The notes beneath the pieces were generated by a model. The model did not search any database, was not told the DNA's origin, and saw nothing but the letters and a program-made list of their open reading frames with translations. The translations under genes and the position numbers were made by a program. DNA of 64,000 nt from contig JANQPA010000004.1 in NCBI GenBank assembly GCA_028285545.1, positions 36,090 to 100,089 of the forward strand, in the 5' to 3' direction. The DNA comes from Saprospiraceae bacterium. GTDB lineage: Bacteria > Bacteroidota > Bacteroidia > Chitinophagales > Saprospiraceae. Below, piece after piece: positions 17,079 to 25,537 of the stretch (positions are counted from its first letter, which is position 1; each line of letters begins with the position of its first letter).

Positions 17079-19706
17079 GTGATAAAAAGAGCAGCAGAAA
17101 GATTTTTTAAATGGTATTGTCATCCTGATTATTACGAAGATATCAAAGGTGACCTGAATGAGTTGTATCAAAGACAGCTTAAACAAGGATTAACTTCCAA
17201 AGCAGAAAGGACATTTGCCATTGAGGTTTTGATGCTGTTCCGACCTTCTATCATTCGTCCCTTCCACTGGTGGGACATCAACAATTCCTTAGAAATGATT
17301 CAGAATTATTTAAAGATTGGCCTTCGAAATTTACGTAAGCACCCATTTTATTCCATGATCCATATCCTGGGCCTGGCCTTAGGATTAGCAGCTTTTTTAT
17401 TTATACATCATTACAGAATTTTTGAAAAAAGCTATGATGATTTTCATTATCAGCCCAATCAACTGGTTAGGCTGACGACAGATGACGTAGTCAACGGAAA
17501 AATACAAACTCGCGATGCCATGTCCTTTGCCCCTTCTGGCAAAGCACTCCAGGATGAATTACCTGAAGTCATAGGGTATACCACCACTGTAAAGACTTTT
17601 AGAATGATTTTTAAGAAGGAAGAGCAACCGGTAGAGGAAACAGAAATCATCGCCGTGGATTCCAGTTTCTTAAATCTTTTCAGGTATGAAATCTTAGAGG
17701 GCGATAAAAAAACCATGTTACTTGAGCCTAATACCATTGTATTAACGGAGTCAATGGCTAAAAAATACTTTGGAGATGCTAAGCCAGTTGGCCAAACCAT
17801 TGAAGTTCTTGGAGCTTTTAATCGTCCTTTCAGAGTTACGGGACTAATGGCAGACATTCCTAAAAATACCCATTACAGCTTTAATGCTTTGGTATCTTTA
17901 AAGACTTTCCAGCAGCGAATAGAAAATGATGGCTGGAATGGCTATAATTATTATACCTATTTACTATTGAATGAGCAGACTTCATTAAGTGAATTACAAA
18001 GTAAAATGCCTGCCCTTTCAAGAAAGTTGATGGGCGAAGATAATCGCTTGGAATTTAATCTTCAGCCCGTACGAGATATACACCTTTATTCTGACTTTAC
18101 TTTTGAGCCTCAAATCCATGGCAGTGCTAAGGCGGTTAGCTTTTTGGGAATTATTTCGCTTTTCATTCTTTTAATTGCCTGGGTAAATTACATCAATTTG
18201 TCAACTGCCCGGGCAATGGAGAGAGCCAAGGAAGTAGGACTTCGAAAAATTGTGGGTGCTCAAAAAAGGCAATTGATCAGTCAATTCTTGACCGAAGCGG
18301 TCATTATCAATTTCCTAGGAGCAGCCCTGGCCCTAAGCATTGTATATTTCTTATTGCCCTATTTCCATAGCCTGATAGGAAAAACCATTATACCTAATCT
18401 TTGGACACATACAGATTTTTTGAAAAACCTGGGACTTTTCTTCCTTATCGGAACCCTGATAACAGGTATTTATCCCGCCATTTTACTTTCTTCTTTTAGA
18501 CCCATTGGAGTACTAAAAGGCAATTTTGGCCGATCCAAAAATGGAACCCTTCTAAGAAAGAGTTTGGTTATTATTCAATTCACCGCTTCGCTGGTTTTAA
18601 TTGCAGCAACTACAATCGTTTATCAACAAATCCGATTCATGACCAATAAAGATCTGGGTATTAATACAGACCAGGTCATTGGTTTTCAAAACCCGGCCAG
18701 CAATAGAGATGAACTATTCGTCTCACAATACCAGTCTTTTACTGAAGAACTACAAAAATTAAGCGGAGTAAAATCTGTGGCCGGGATATCTAATCTACCA
18801 GGTGGAGGAAGTTCGGATATTAGTTCTTCTAGTGGAGGGATAAAAATAATTGGCAAAACCGATCGGGTTGAGACTACCGTTTATATAAACTCCATGACTG
18901 ATCAGATGAAGGATGCTCTTCAGCTCGAATTAACCCACGGACGAAATTTCGATCGTGAAATTGCTGGTGATTCAAATGCCATCATTGTCAATGAGTCTTT
19001 ATTAAGTATGTTAAATATTCAGGATCCCTCAACTGTAGTCAACGAGTTTATCCAATTTGGCAGAGATCCGGATAATGATCGCTTCCAAATCGTTGGGATC
19101 TTAAAAGACTATAACCGATCAACTCTAAAAAGTAAAATAGAACCAACTGTATTTTTCCATCGAGAAGTGCCTAGAAATACCCTGGTAAAGTTAAATTCCG
19201 AGAACATGACCTCCAGCATCGCCAGTGTTCAGAGTACCTGGAATAAATTCTTCCCTGATTCTCCATTTGCTTATAGCTTCCTGGATCAGAGATTTGAAAA
19301 ACTATACATGGAAGATAGGAGGTTTGGACTTATATTTTTCAATTTTTCTCTATTAGCCATTTTCGTAGCCAGTATAGGGCTATTCGGTTTATCTTCTTAT
19401 CTGGCCATACAAAGAACCAAAGAGGTAGGTGTCAGGAAAGTTTTAGGCGCCTCTGTAAACAATATTGTTTTATTATTTTTCAGGGATTTCTTGTGGCTCA
19501 TTCTCATTGCCATCTTGATCGGGATACCACTTATTTATTTGGGTATGAATGACTGGCTGAATACTTATGCCTATCGTATTAATTTCCCATGGGGGGTATT
19601 AATATTAGCCATCATTGCAATTATATTTATTGCATTTGTAACAGTTAGCTATCAGACTTGGAAGTTGGCTCGTTTAAACCCTGCTAAGACAGTGAGGTAT
19701 GAATAA
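17079..19706 (+). CDS. FtsX-family ABC transporter permease with N-terminal permease prefix domain, copy 2
   Basis: The 875 aa protein is a close paralogue of the permease at 13965 over its full length. It has the same prefix domain, the same duplicated MacB/FtsX organisation and the same RAKEVGLRKIVGA and RTKEVGVRKVLGA signatures, and long stretches are identical. It also starts at GTG within the shared context ACCAGTGAT. Divergence is greatest in the periplasmic domains (for example residues 540-590), where partner or substrate specificity would lie. It is probably co-transcribed with PadR and ends before a very large terminator-like hairpin. Confidence 0.9.
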   Translation: MIKRAAERFFKWYCHPDYYEDIKGDLNELYQRQLKQGLTSKAERTFAIEVLMLFRPSIIRPFHWWDINNSLEMIQNYLKIGLRNLRKHPFYSMIHILGLALGLAAFLFIHHYRIFEKSYDDFHYQPNQLVRLTTDDVVNGKIQTRDAMSFAPSGKALQDELPEVIGYTTTVKTFRMIFKKEEQPVEETEIIAVDSSFLNLFRYEILEGDKKTMLLEPNTIVLTESMAKKYFGDAKPVGQTIEVLGAFNRPFRVTGLMADIPKNTHYSFNALVSLKTFQQRIENDGWNGYNYYTYLLLNEQTSLSELQSKMPALSRKLMGEDNRLEFNLQPVRDIHLYSDFTFEPQIHGSAKAVSFLGIISLFILLIAWVNYINLSTARAMERAKEVGLRKIVGAQKRQLISQFLTEAVIINFLGAALALSIVYFLLPYFHSLIGKTIIPNLWTHTDFLKNLGLFFLIGTLITGIYPAILLSSFRPIGVLKGNFGRSKNGTLLRKSLVIIQFTASLVLIAATTIVYQQIRFMTNKDLGINTDQVIGFQNPASNRDELFVSQYQSFTEELQKLSGVKSVAGISNLPGGGSSDISSSSGGIKIIGKTDRVETTVYINSMTDQMKDALQLELTHGRNFDREIAGDSNAIIVNESLLSMLNIQDPSTVVNEFIQFGRDPDNDRFQIVGILKDYNRSTLKSKIEPTVFFHREVPRNTLVKLNSENMTSSIASVQSTWNKFFPDSPFAYSFLDQRFEKLYMEDRRFGLIFFNFSLLAIFVASIGLFGLSSYLAIQRTKEVGVRKVLGASVNNIVLLFFRDFLWLILIAILIGIPLIYLGMNDWLNTYAYRINFPWGVLILAIIAIIFIAFVTVSYQTWKLARLNPAKTVRYE

Positions 19707-19772
19707 GCTATAATAAATGTCCTCCCTATATTTAGGAGTTATTGAAATCTATTTTATTCTAAAGAAAATTAA

Positions 19773-19876
19773 GAGATAAGTTGAGACAATTGGATAATAA
19801 GTAGAGACATGTTGTTTTTTATAATAACAATTTGTCTCTATATATCTCCATTTGTCTCCACCTATCTCTTTTTTTT
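19773..19876 (+). terminator. Very long imperfect hairpin with GAGACA motifs and T8 tail
   Basis: Arms of about 43 nt (19773-19816 and 19826-19868) pair imperfectly. The left arm contains GAGATA, GAGACA and AGAGACA and the right arm the complementary TGTCTC, ATCTCC and TGTCTCC units. The right arm is followed directly by eight T. It lies 66 nt after the second permease and is oriented as a plus-strand intrinsic terminator. A related GAGACA/TGTCTC hairpin is at 38231-38300. Confidence 0.75.
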
Positions 19877-19918
19877 GCGGATAAACAAACAGGATAAAAA
19901 TCTTATCGCATAAACTTT

Positions 19919-21373
19919 TTAATTTTTAAATGGAGGTATCAGTTCTTCCATACTTTTACTCATGGATCTATTCTCATCAACACTCATCGGATTAATGACC
20001 ACGTAATTTTGATAGTAATAATATACATCATGCTCCGCAGGCATCCTATACACTTTAGAACGATCTAAAGGCTTTAACACAAAAGATAGTTCTTCTCCTA
20101 CAACAGGCTTTGACTTTTTTTCTTTCTCCAGATAAAAAGGAGGATTATCAAAGCTGATGGCTCTATTTACGACCTTCACTCCCTGAATTTTTTCTAAATC
20201 TTCAGGAATACTAATAGTCAAATATTCAAATGGTTGAATGGCTTCTACAATAGGGGATTGGGCCAATTGTGCTACCCAGGAGCATATTTTAAGCATGTTA
20301 GCACTGTTGTCCTTATCCTCGTCGATTCCTGAAACCGCAATGGCAGGTATTTTTGCAAGTGCGGCGGTACGTGCAGCTCCTATCGTTCCTGAACCGAACC
20401 ATTCTACTCCGATATTAGGGCCTCCATTTATTCCAGAAATAACCAAGTCTATTGTTTTACCTTGCGCATGAAATACCCCTAAAGCTCCAAAAAGCACACA
20501 ATCAGCAGGATAACCTTGGACAGAGTATACATAGATCTGCTTAGTAGAATCTATAGAAAGGCATTTTGCTTTTATACTCCCCTTTTTGGCTACTTCCATA
20601 ATGTTCGAAGTGGAACTTCTGTTTTGATCACTGACTGCAATCACCACCATGTCGGCAAATTCACTCACTGCATCTGCCAGGCAGAGTAGCCTTGACATGT
20701 CCTCTACACCATCATCATTGGTGATTAAAATGTTTTTGGGGGTAAATTTTTTCTTCAAATTGGGTTGGTCTTCTTGAGTTTGTAAAACCCCGTCTATAAA
20801 ATAGCCAGATTTCACTGTCCCATTGCGATAGTAAATAGTACCAAAACCATTCTTCATATTATTTTTCCAATCTCCCACATATTTGAATTTGGGGTTTTCC
20901 GGTTCATACCAATTCGTACCCTTTCCTGATCTTAGACCCTTTTCAAAATAACCTTCATAATGATCTCCATCATCATTATAAAAGTGCCCATATCCATGAA
21001 GCTGGTGATTTTTAAAAGTTCCCTCGTAAGTATCTCCATCCAGGTAAAAGAAAAGTTTACCAGGGCCTTCACTCTTTCCTTTAGTTAAGGTTCCTTCAAA
21101 ACGAAAATATTTACGATTACCATCAAAAACAATTAACTCCCCCTGGCCATGGGCAAAACCATCTAAACAGTCCCCACTCCACTCAAAATTCCGGTTCAAA
21201 TGGTTGTAGGAAGTAAATACTTTGCATTCTCCATCTTTTTCAACCATCCAACCAGAACTATCTGTCCTGGTGCTAAAACCGTATAGATAAAACAAGAAAA
21301 TTCCTATCGGGAGAATTTGAAAGGAGATTAAAATGTAAAACCAAATACGCTTAAAAATTTTATTTACGCTCAT
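19919..21373 (-). CDS. MORN-repeat / SurE nucleotidase fusion protein
   Basis: The 484 aa protein combines three parts. One transmembrane segment spans residues 9-31. Five or six MORN repeats occupy about 64-197 (for example YEGTFKNHQLHGYGHF, YVGDWKNNMKNGFGTI). A full-length SurE domain spans about 212-465 with NDDG (219-222), a DQNRSSTSN loop and SGINGGPNIG (313-322), the metal- and nucleotide-binding motifs of SurE 5'/3'-nucleotidases. SurE is normally a soluble protein of about 250 aa. Here it would be tethered with MORN repeats, which usually bind lipid or protein surfaces. The single anchor and Cys-rich MORN part suggest a periplasmic location, but topology is not proven. Confidence 0.88.
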   Translation of the reverse strand: MSVNKIFKRIWFYILISFQILPIGIFLFYLYGFSTRTDSSGWMVEKDGECKVFTSYNHLNRNFEWSGDCLDGFAHGQGELIVFDGNRKYFRFEGTLTKGKSEGPGKLFFYLDGDTYEGTFKNHQLHGYGHFYNDDGDHYEGYFEKGLRSGKGTNWYEPENPKFKYVGDWKNNMKNGFGTIYYRNGTVKSGYFIDGVLQTQEDQPNLKKKFTPKNILITNDDGVEDMSRLLCLADAVSEFADMVVIAVSDQNRSSTSNIMEVAKKGSIKAKCLSIDSTKQIYVYSVQGYPADCVLFGALGVFHAQGKTIDLVISGINGGPNIGVEWFGSGTIGAARTAALAKIPAIAVSGIDEDKDNSANMLKICSWVAQLAQSPIVEAIQPFEYLTISIPEDLEKIQGVKVVNRAISFDNPPFYLEKEKKSKPVVGEELSFVLKPLDRSKVYRMPAEHDVYYYYQNYVVINPMSVDENRSMSKSMEELIPPFKN

Positions 21374-21479
21374 TTTCCAAACATTTTAAAGTCAACAAAT
21401 CCATCCTAAATTAGAGGCCAATTGGATAGGAGTAAAGTCAAAGGGATAAATTGCTTTTTAATGTGATGAGTAGCATAGC

Positions 21480-22397
21480 TTATTGCATTTTTTGGTTTAA
21501 TAGATACTTTAGTTCTTTAATTTTAGGTCGTGCTACGGGAATTTTTTCTGTTCTGGAATTCAACTTCACTGCTAAGCCCTGGGAATTCCCTGCAGTTGAC
21601 TCTACATAATTCAGGTTTATAATATAGGATCGGTGGCATCTAAAAAATATGGGATACTCAGATAAAACTTCTTCTATTTCTTTGATTCGGCCGCGAAATA
21701 AAGAAGGCACTCCCTTTTTGCTTTGTGAAAGATGAAAAGCCACATAATTCCCTTCTGAACTTATATAGACGAGATTATCGCAGACAACTGAAATGGGCTT
21801 ATTTTCTAGATTAAAATGAACAATTTTTTCATCAGAAAAACTTTGATGGCTTAATTGCTTTTGCATTTGTTGGTTCAGCTCCTGAGATATTTGAAGGTGC
21901 TTTCTGGAAAGGAAATTATACCTGGTCAAGATTAAAAAAATAGAAGCAATAGATCCAATTAATAAAACCCTGAAAACTGTAATCATTAATTCATAGCCTG
22001 AGGCCGTAAAAACCGGATCATTTCTGATTACCAATCCATTAAAAATATGATTCCAAAAACCTATAAGAATAAAATTATAGGCAAGAAAGAAAAAAGCCTT
22101 TTTGACTGACCACTTCTCTTCTTTAAAGAATTCTGGGAAAAAATAGGGTATGCTAAAGTAATTAAAGCTTAAAGAGAAAAAGGCTATCAGCATGTAAGAT
22201 CCTGAAACCTGAAGCCTGGAAATGGCAGCAAAACCAAAGGGTTGTAATAAAATGGTAATAATGCTAAGAAATATAGAAGTAATTATTATCGTATTCCATT
22301 TTTCGCGATAGCTATGTTCAAAAGGATAAGGTGCTTTTAGCCAAGCCAGATCCATCATAATGATATTTTTGAGGCCTAAAATAGGGAAGCTAAGCAT
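21480..22397 (-). CDS. LytTR DNA-binding regulator with four-helix membrane domain
   Basis: The protein is 305 aa from the first ATG. Starts at residues 14 or 15 (MMDLAW, about 22358) are equally plausible. It has four membrane spans (about 36-155) and a C-terminal LytTR domain (about 205-300) with SVVCDNLVYISSEGNYVAFHL and FFRCHRSYIINL, the standard strand pattern and His-Arg-Ser motif. There is no receiver domain, so the membrane part is the likely sensor. A candidate sigma-54 RNA unit ending in a terminator lies directly upstream in the same orientation (22419-22511). Confidence 0.85.
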   Translation of the reverse strand: MLSFPILGLKNIIMMDLAWLKAPYPFEHSYREKWNTIIITSIFLSIITILLQPFGFAAISRLQVSGSYMLIAFFSLSFNYFSIPYFFPEFFKEEKWSVKKAFFFLAYNFILIGFWNHIFNGLVIRNDPVFTASGYELMITVFRVLLIGSIASIFLILTRYNFLSRKHLQISQELNQQMQKQLSHQSFSDEKIVHFNLENKPISVVCDNLVYISSEGNYVAFHLSQSKKGVPSLFRGRIKEIEEVLSEYPIFFRCHRSYIINLNYVESTAGNSQGLAVKLNSRTEKIPVARPKIKELKYLLNQKMQ

Positions 22398-22418
22398 AAT
22401 TTTGATAAACTGCCTTCC

Positions 22419-22486
22419 AAAAAAAAAAGCTCGTGGCTTGCACGAGCTGAAATACTAATTCTTTTTAACCATAACTTACACACATT
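22419..22486 (-). ncRNA. Candidate sigma-54-dependent small RNA or leader, copy 1
   Basis: On the minus strand, about 12 nt after a -24/-12 promoter, a conserved ATGTGTGTAAGTTATGGT block starts at 22485. After about 20 nt comes the perfect hairpin AGCTCGTG-CAAGC-CACGAGCT (22448-22428) and then ten U residues. The same arrangement is repeated at 30238-30322. The RNA would be 60-67 nt long. It can be read as a free small RNA or as a terminated leader of the LytTR gene starting at 22397. The 5' block also encodes a six-residue ORF (MCVSYG, stop). Confidence 0.68.
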
Positions 22487-22495
22487 ATAATTTAT

Positions 22496-22511
22496 TGCAA
22501 TAAGTGTGCCA
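22496..22511 (-). promoter_or_regulatory. Sigma-54 (-24/-12) promoter, copy 1
   Basis: The minus strand reads TGGCACACTTATTGCA. It matches the RpoN consensus TGGCACG-N4-TTGCW at every consensus base but one, with the invariant GG and GC elements correctly spaced. The predicted start is about 22485. An inverted repeat AGACT-AAG-AGTCT upstream (about 22551-22563) could be an enhancer-binding-protein site. Confidence 0.7.
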
Positions 22512-22619
22512 GTTTTGAGATTTCCCTTTTTTGCCAAGCATCTTTTCGTCAGACTAAGAGTCTTTCCTATTTTCTGGCATCTCAATTCTATTTTCTTATT
22601 TTACTCTTGCACTTAAATG

Positions 22620-22703
22620 TATTGATAAAAGAACTTGCAGACCGCCTTTTTAATCCGACTTAAAGCTTACCAATCCCTGCATTTCATTCCGGGCTTAGTA
22701 ATC
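22620..22703. repeat. REP-like 39-nt hairpin element, copy A
   Basis: The core is 22665-22703: 13-nt arm GCTTACCAATCCC, 13-nt loop, 13-nt arm GGGCTTAGTAATC. The arms pair imperfectly (10 Watson-Crick pairs plus one G-U). An AAAGAACTTGCAG block (22627-22640) belongs to the longer element, since copies C and D carry its complement (AAGTTCTTT). The same core occurs at 42402, 54732 and 63867. The remainder of 22398-22766 is the small-RNA unit and unassigned AT-rich DNA. Confidence 0.75.
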
Positions 22704-22766
22704 TTTGATTGACTGTAAGTTCTTTTGTAATTACATTTAAAGAGCAGGTAAATCAATAATTTTAAA

Positions 22767-23924
22767 ATGGATATTACACTGGATGGACTTCAAGAACCGA
22801 ATGTAGACTTTTTGTCTTCAATCATTCTTTTTGGAATCATCCAGGGGATTATTTTATTTTTTGTTTTTTTCTTAAGGAGGCCGAAGGGCTATATTTTCTT
22901 TTTAGTTTTTTTGGGAAGTTTGATCATTCAGGAGTTAGAGGCTTTTCTATTTTATTCCGGTTACATGTTTTATTTACTACACTTTCTATATCTTTCCTCA
23001 GCATTTTCACTGTTGTCTGGGCCTGCTTTAATGCAATACACTTTCCGTTTTCTAGGGCTTGATAACAAAAAGAGTCCAAGGAATCTACTTCATTTCCTTC
23101 CTGCAATACTATACTTTTTATACAACTGTCTCTATATTATTCAACCTCTGGAAAAAAAATACTTTGATTATGTGAAATTAATTGATCCTCAGGCCATGCT
23201 TCCACTACCACGAAAAATAGTGGAAATAGATCCCTTGGAAATTCATGGATACGTTTATGTTGAGTTGATTGGTTTACATTTAGTCTTATATGGTGCTATT
23301 AGCCTGTTTAAAATATACAAGCAAAAAAAGAATGTTGCTAAGGTCAACCAACTGGTTTGGTTAGTTATTTTAAATGGCTCGCTCATGTGTAGTGGTCTGG
23401 TCCTCCTTATTGCAGAGGGAGGAGTGACGGAAGGAATTAGGTTATATTATTCTGTTTTGCCTAAATATTCTACTCGGATTTACAACACCTTTAGCCTTTA
23501 TTTTATTTCTGCCTTTCTACTTCTAAATGGTAATTTCTTTCGGCAGCAGGCCAAGTATCAAAAATCTTCACTTAACGGTAAAATTCGAAAGGCCAAGCTT
23601 CAAAAAATCATCACCATTCTAGAAACAGAAAAACCCTTTCTTAAGCAATCGTTTTCCTTAACAGAGTTATCCCAACAATGCAATATGCCGCGCAGTCATA
23701 TCACTGAAGTTATTAATCAGGAACTGAAAATGACCTTCTATGAACTAACTAATGATCTACGAATAAAAGAGGGAATGAAACTACTCCAAAATCCAGATCA
23801 GGATTTGAATATGGAACAATTCGCCTTTCAGTTGGGATACAATTCAAAATCTGCATTTTATAGGGCTTTTAAAAAGGTAACCTCCATGACTCCCTTGCAA
23901 TATAAAACCAGCCATAAAAAGTAG
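22767..23924 (+). CDS. Membrane-anchored AraC family transcriptional regulator
   Basis: The 385 aa protein has about seven membrane spans in its first 265 residues and a C-terminal AraC DNA-binding domain (about 285-383) with LTELSQQCNMPRSHITEVIN and FQLGYNSKSAFYRAFKKVTS. This 7TM-AraC layout is frequent in Bacteroidota, and the ligand sensed is unknown. It lies upstream of a serine hydrolase gene in the same direction, separated by a terminator-like hairpin. It resembles the regulators at 37038 and 49411. Confidence 0.9.
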   Translation: MDITLDGLQEPNVDFLSSIILFGIIQGIILFFVFFLRRPKGYIFFLVFLGSLIIQELEAFLFYSGYMFYLLHFLYLSSAFSLLSGPALMQYTFRFLGLDNKKSPRNLLHFLPAILYFLYNCLYIIQPLEKKYFDYVKLIDPQAMLPLPRKIVEIDPLEIHGYVYVELIGLHLVLYGAISLFKIYKQKKNVAKVNQLVWLVILNGSLMCSGLVLLIAEGGVTEGIRLYYSVLPKYSTRIYNTFSLYFISAFLLLNGNFFRQQAKYQKSSLNGKIRKAKLQKIITILETEKPFLKQSFSLTELSQQCNMPRSHITEVINQELKMTFYELTNDLRIKEGMKLLQNPDQDLNMEQFAFQLGYNSKSAFYRAFKKVTSMTPLQYKTSHKK

Positions 23925-23930
23925 TGTTGC

Positions 23931-23954
23931 AGTATTTCCCGATTGGGAAGTACT
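23931..23954 (+). terminator. Intrinsic-terminator-like hairpin after the AraC gene
   Basis: AGTATTTCCC-GATT-GGGAAGTACT forms a 10-bp stem with one G-U pair, starting 7 nt after the AraC stop codon. No strong T-tract follows, so efficiency is uncertain. Confidence 0.5.
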
Positions 23955-24074
23955 CCTCTATCCAGCAAAATGGTATTTTTTATCTGGTCCTCTCCATAAT
24001 TTTGTCAGCATACCCGACAAATTAACATATGGCTTTCTCGTCATGCAATTATCACCATTAAAATAATCACCCAT

Positions 24075-25499
24075 ATGAAATTAAATGCTTTAGAAATCCA
24101 TGTTTTTTTATACTTCATAATTATGTCTTCCTGGTCCTGTTCCTCCCAAGCCCAAACAAACCCCATTGATTTGGAAAGTAAATTAGACTCTCTTTTTAGG
24201 CAGGAAATGGAAAGGCAAAATATACCCGGTGCTGCCATCATCATCATCAAAGACAATAAAATTCAATTAAAAAAGGGATATGGAGTGCCCAATATTGAAC
24301 ACCCCCATGTCAAGGTCAATCCTGATTCAACCTTGTTCCGCATTGGTTCCATATCAAAAACATTTACTGCAACGGCTTTATTACAATTAATCGACAGGAA
24401 TCAAGTTGATATCAATGGAGATGTAAACAAATATCTTAAAGACATTAAAGTACCTTCAACCTATCCTCAAGCCATCACACCTAAGCACTTATTGAGTCAT
24501 AGTTCTGGCCTAGATGAAATTGGACCGGGCCGCCTTGTTTTTTCTCAAAGTGATCTTATACCTTTAAACACCTTTCTTAGTGATCGTATAATTAGAGTCA
24601 GACCTCCTGGAATGGCTCCCGCTTACTCCACTTATGGCATCGCTCTTTCAGGATTACTCATACAAGATGTAAGCCAACAATCCCTGGAAACATTTATGGA
24701 TCAAAATATCTGGACGCCATTAGGGATGAATAGAACTAATTTTTTGGTTCCGGATCATTTAAGTTCTCACACAGCTGTAGGATATGAATTGCAGAATGGT
24801 AGAAATGTTGCTCAACCCTGGGAGTGGTACCATACTTTCCCAGCGTCCTCCATAAATAGTACAGTGGTTGACATGGCCAAATACATGCAAGCCCACCTGA
24901 ATCTTGGAATTCTTAAAGGGAATAGAATTTTGAGTGAAGAAAAAGCCCGCTCTATGCAAACTCAACAAATTACCGGACATCCAGAAATTAATGGTTTTTG
25001 TAATGGCTTTTATGAAAACAGTTGGAGTGGACAACGCACTGTTGAGCATGGTGGGAATATGCTGGGTTTTAGCTCCTACATGGTTTTGGTCCCCGAACAC
25101 AATATGGGCATATTTGTTACCAACCATCATGAGATGTCTCATCTAAGATATCATGTAGTTGATTTAATAATGGATCTTTATTTTGGAGATCAATATAGTC
25201 CTTCGATTCCTTCCAAATCTGTCAATAACAACAAATCTAAAGTAGAACAATATGCTGGCACCTACAGTTGGCTTTCCAATTGTCAAAGCTGTCCAGATAC
25301 CGGTCGTGATTTAAATTGGGAAATTACAGCCAATGAAGATGGCACCATAACCATGCTAAATCGAAAGTGGATTCAAGTGGAGCCTCAACTCTTTATTAGA
25401 GAGGATGGTCAAGGCAAACTCGGTTTTCGTAACCAAGATGGAAAAGTGAAGTTTATGTTCCTAGGCAATGTGGATGCTTTTGAAAAAGTCTCCAATTAA
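24075..25499 (+). CDS. Class C beta-lactamase-like serine hydrolase
   Basis: The 474 aa protein has an N-terminal signal (a Cys-containing SSWSCSS near residue 21 may be a lipobox) and a beta-lactamase/D-aminopeptidase domain. The SxxK motif is SISK (92-95), the second motif is YST in PAYSTYG, and the third is HGG in VEHGGNMLG. The C-terminal 90 residues form a small beta domain with a CQSC pair. The periplasmic substrate is unknown. It shares the AYSTYG / HGGNMLG pattern with the hydrolase at 47761, so the two are subfamily paralogues. An interrupted amidohydrolase gene follows after 38 nt. Confidence 0.88.
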   Translation: MKLNALEIHVFLYFIIMSSWSCSSQAQTNPIDLESKLDSLFRQEMERQNIPGAAIIIIKDNKIQLKKGYGVPNIEHPHVKVNPDSTLFRIGSISKTFTATALLQLIDRNQVDINGDVNKYLKDIKVPSTYPQAITPKHLLSHSSGLDEIGPGRLVFSQSDLIPLNTFLSDRIIRVRPPGMAPAYSTYGIALSGLLIQDVSQQSLETFMDQNIWTPLGMNRTNFLVPDHLSSHTAVGYELQNGRNVAQPWEWYHTFPASSINSTVVDMAKYMQAHLNLGILKGNRILSEEKARSMQTQQITGHPEINGFCNGFYENSWSGQRTVEHGGNMLGFSSYMVLVPEHNMGIFVTNHHEMSHLRYHVVDLIMDLYFGDQYSPSIPSKSVNNNKSKVEQYAGTYSWLSNCQSCPDTGRDLNWEITANEDGTITMLNRKWIQVEPQLFIREDGQGKLGFRNQDGKVKFMFLGNVDAFEKVSN

Positions 25500-25537
25500 T
25501 GCCGGGCACATTTAACACTCACTAATTTAAACTAGCT

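Noticed and set aside
17459..17857. 132-aa minus-strand open frame inside the second permease
   Set aside because: It is antisense to a well-supported gene with canonical domains; composition typical of a shadow frame.
22376..22585. 69-aa minus-strand open frame
   Set aside because: It runs through the sigma-54 promoter, the conserved RNA block and the terminator hairpin, and the second copy of that unit does not keep this frame open.
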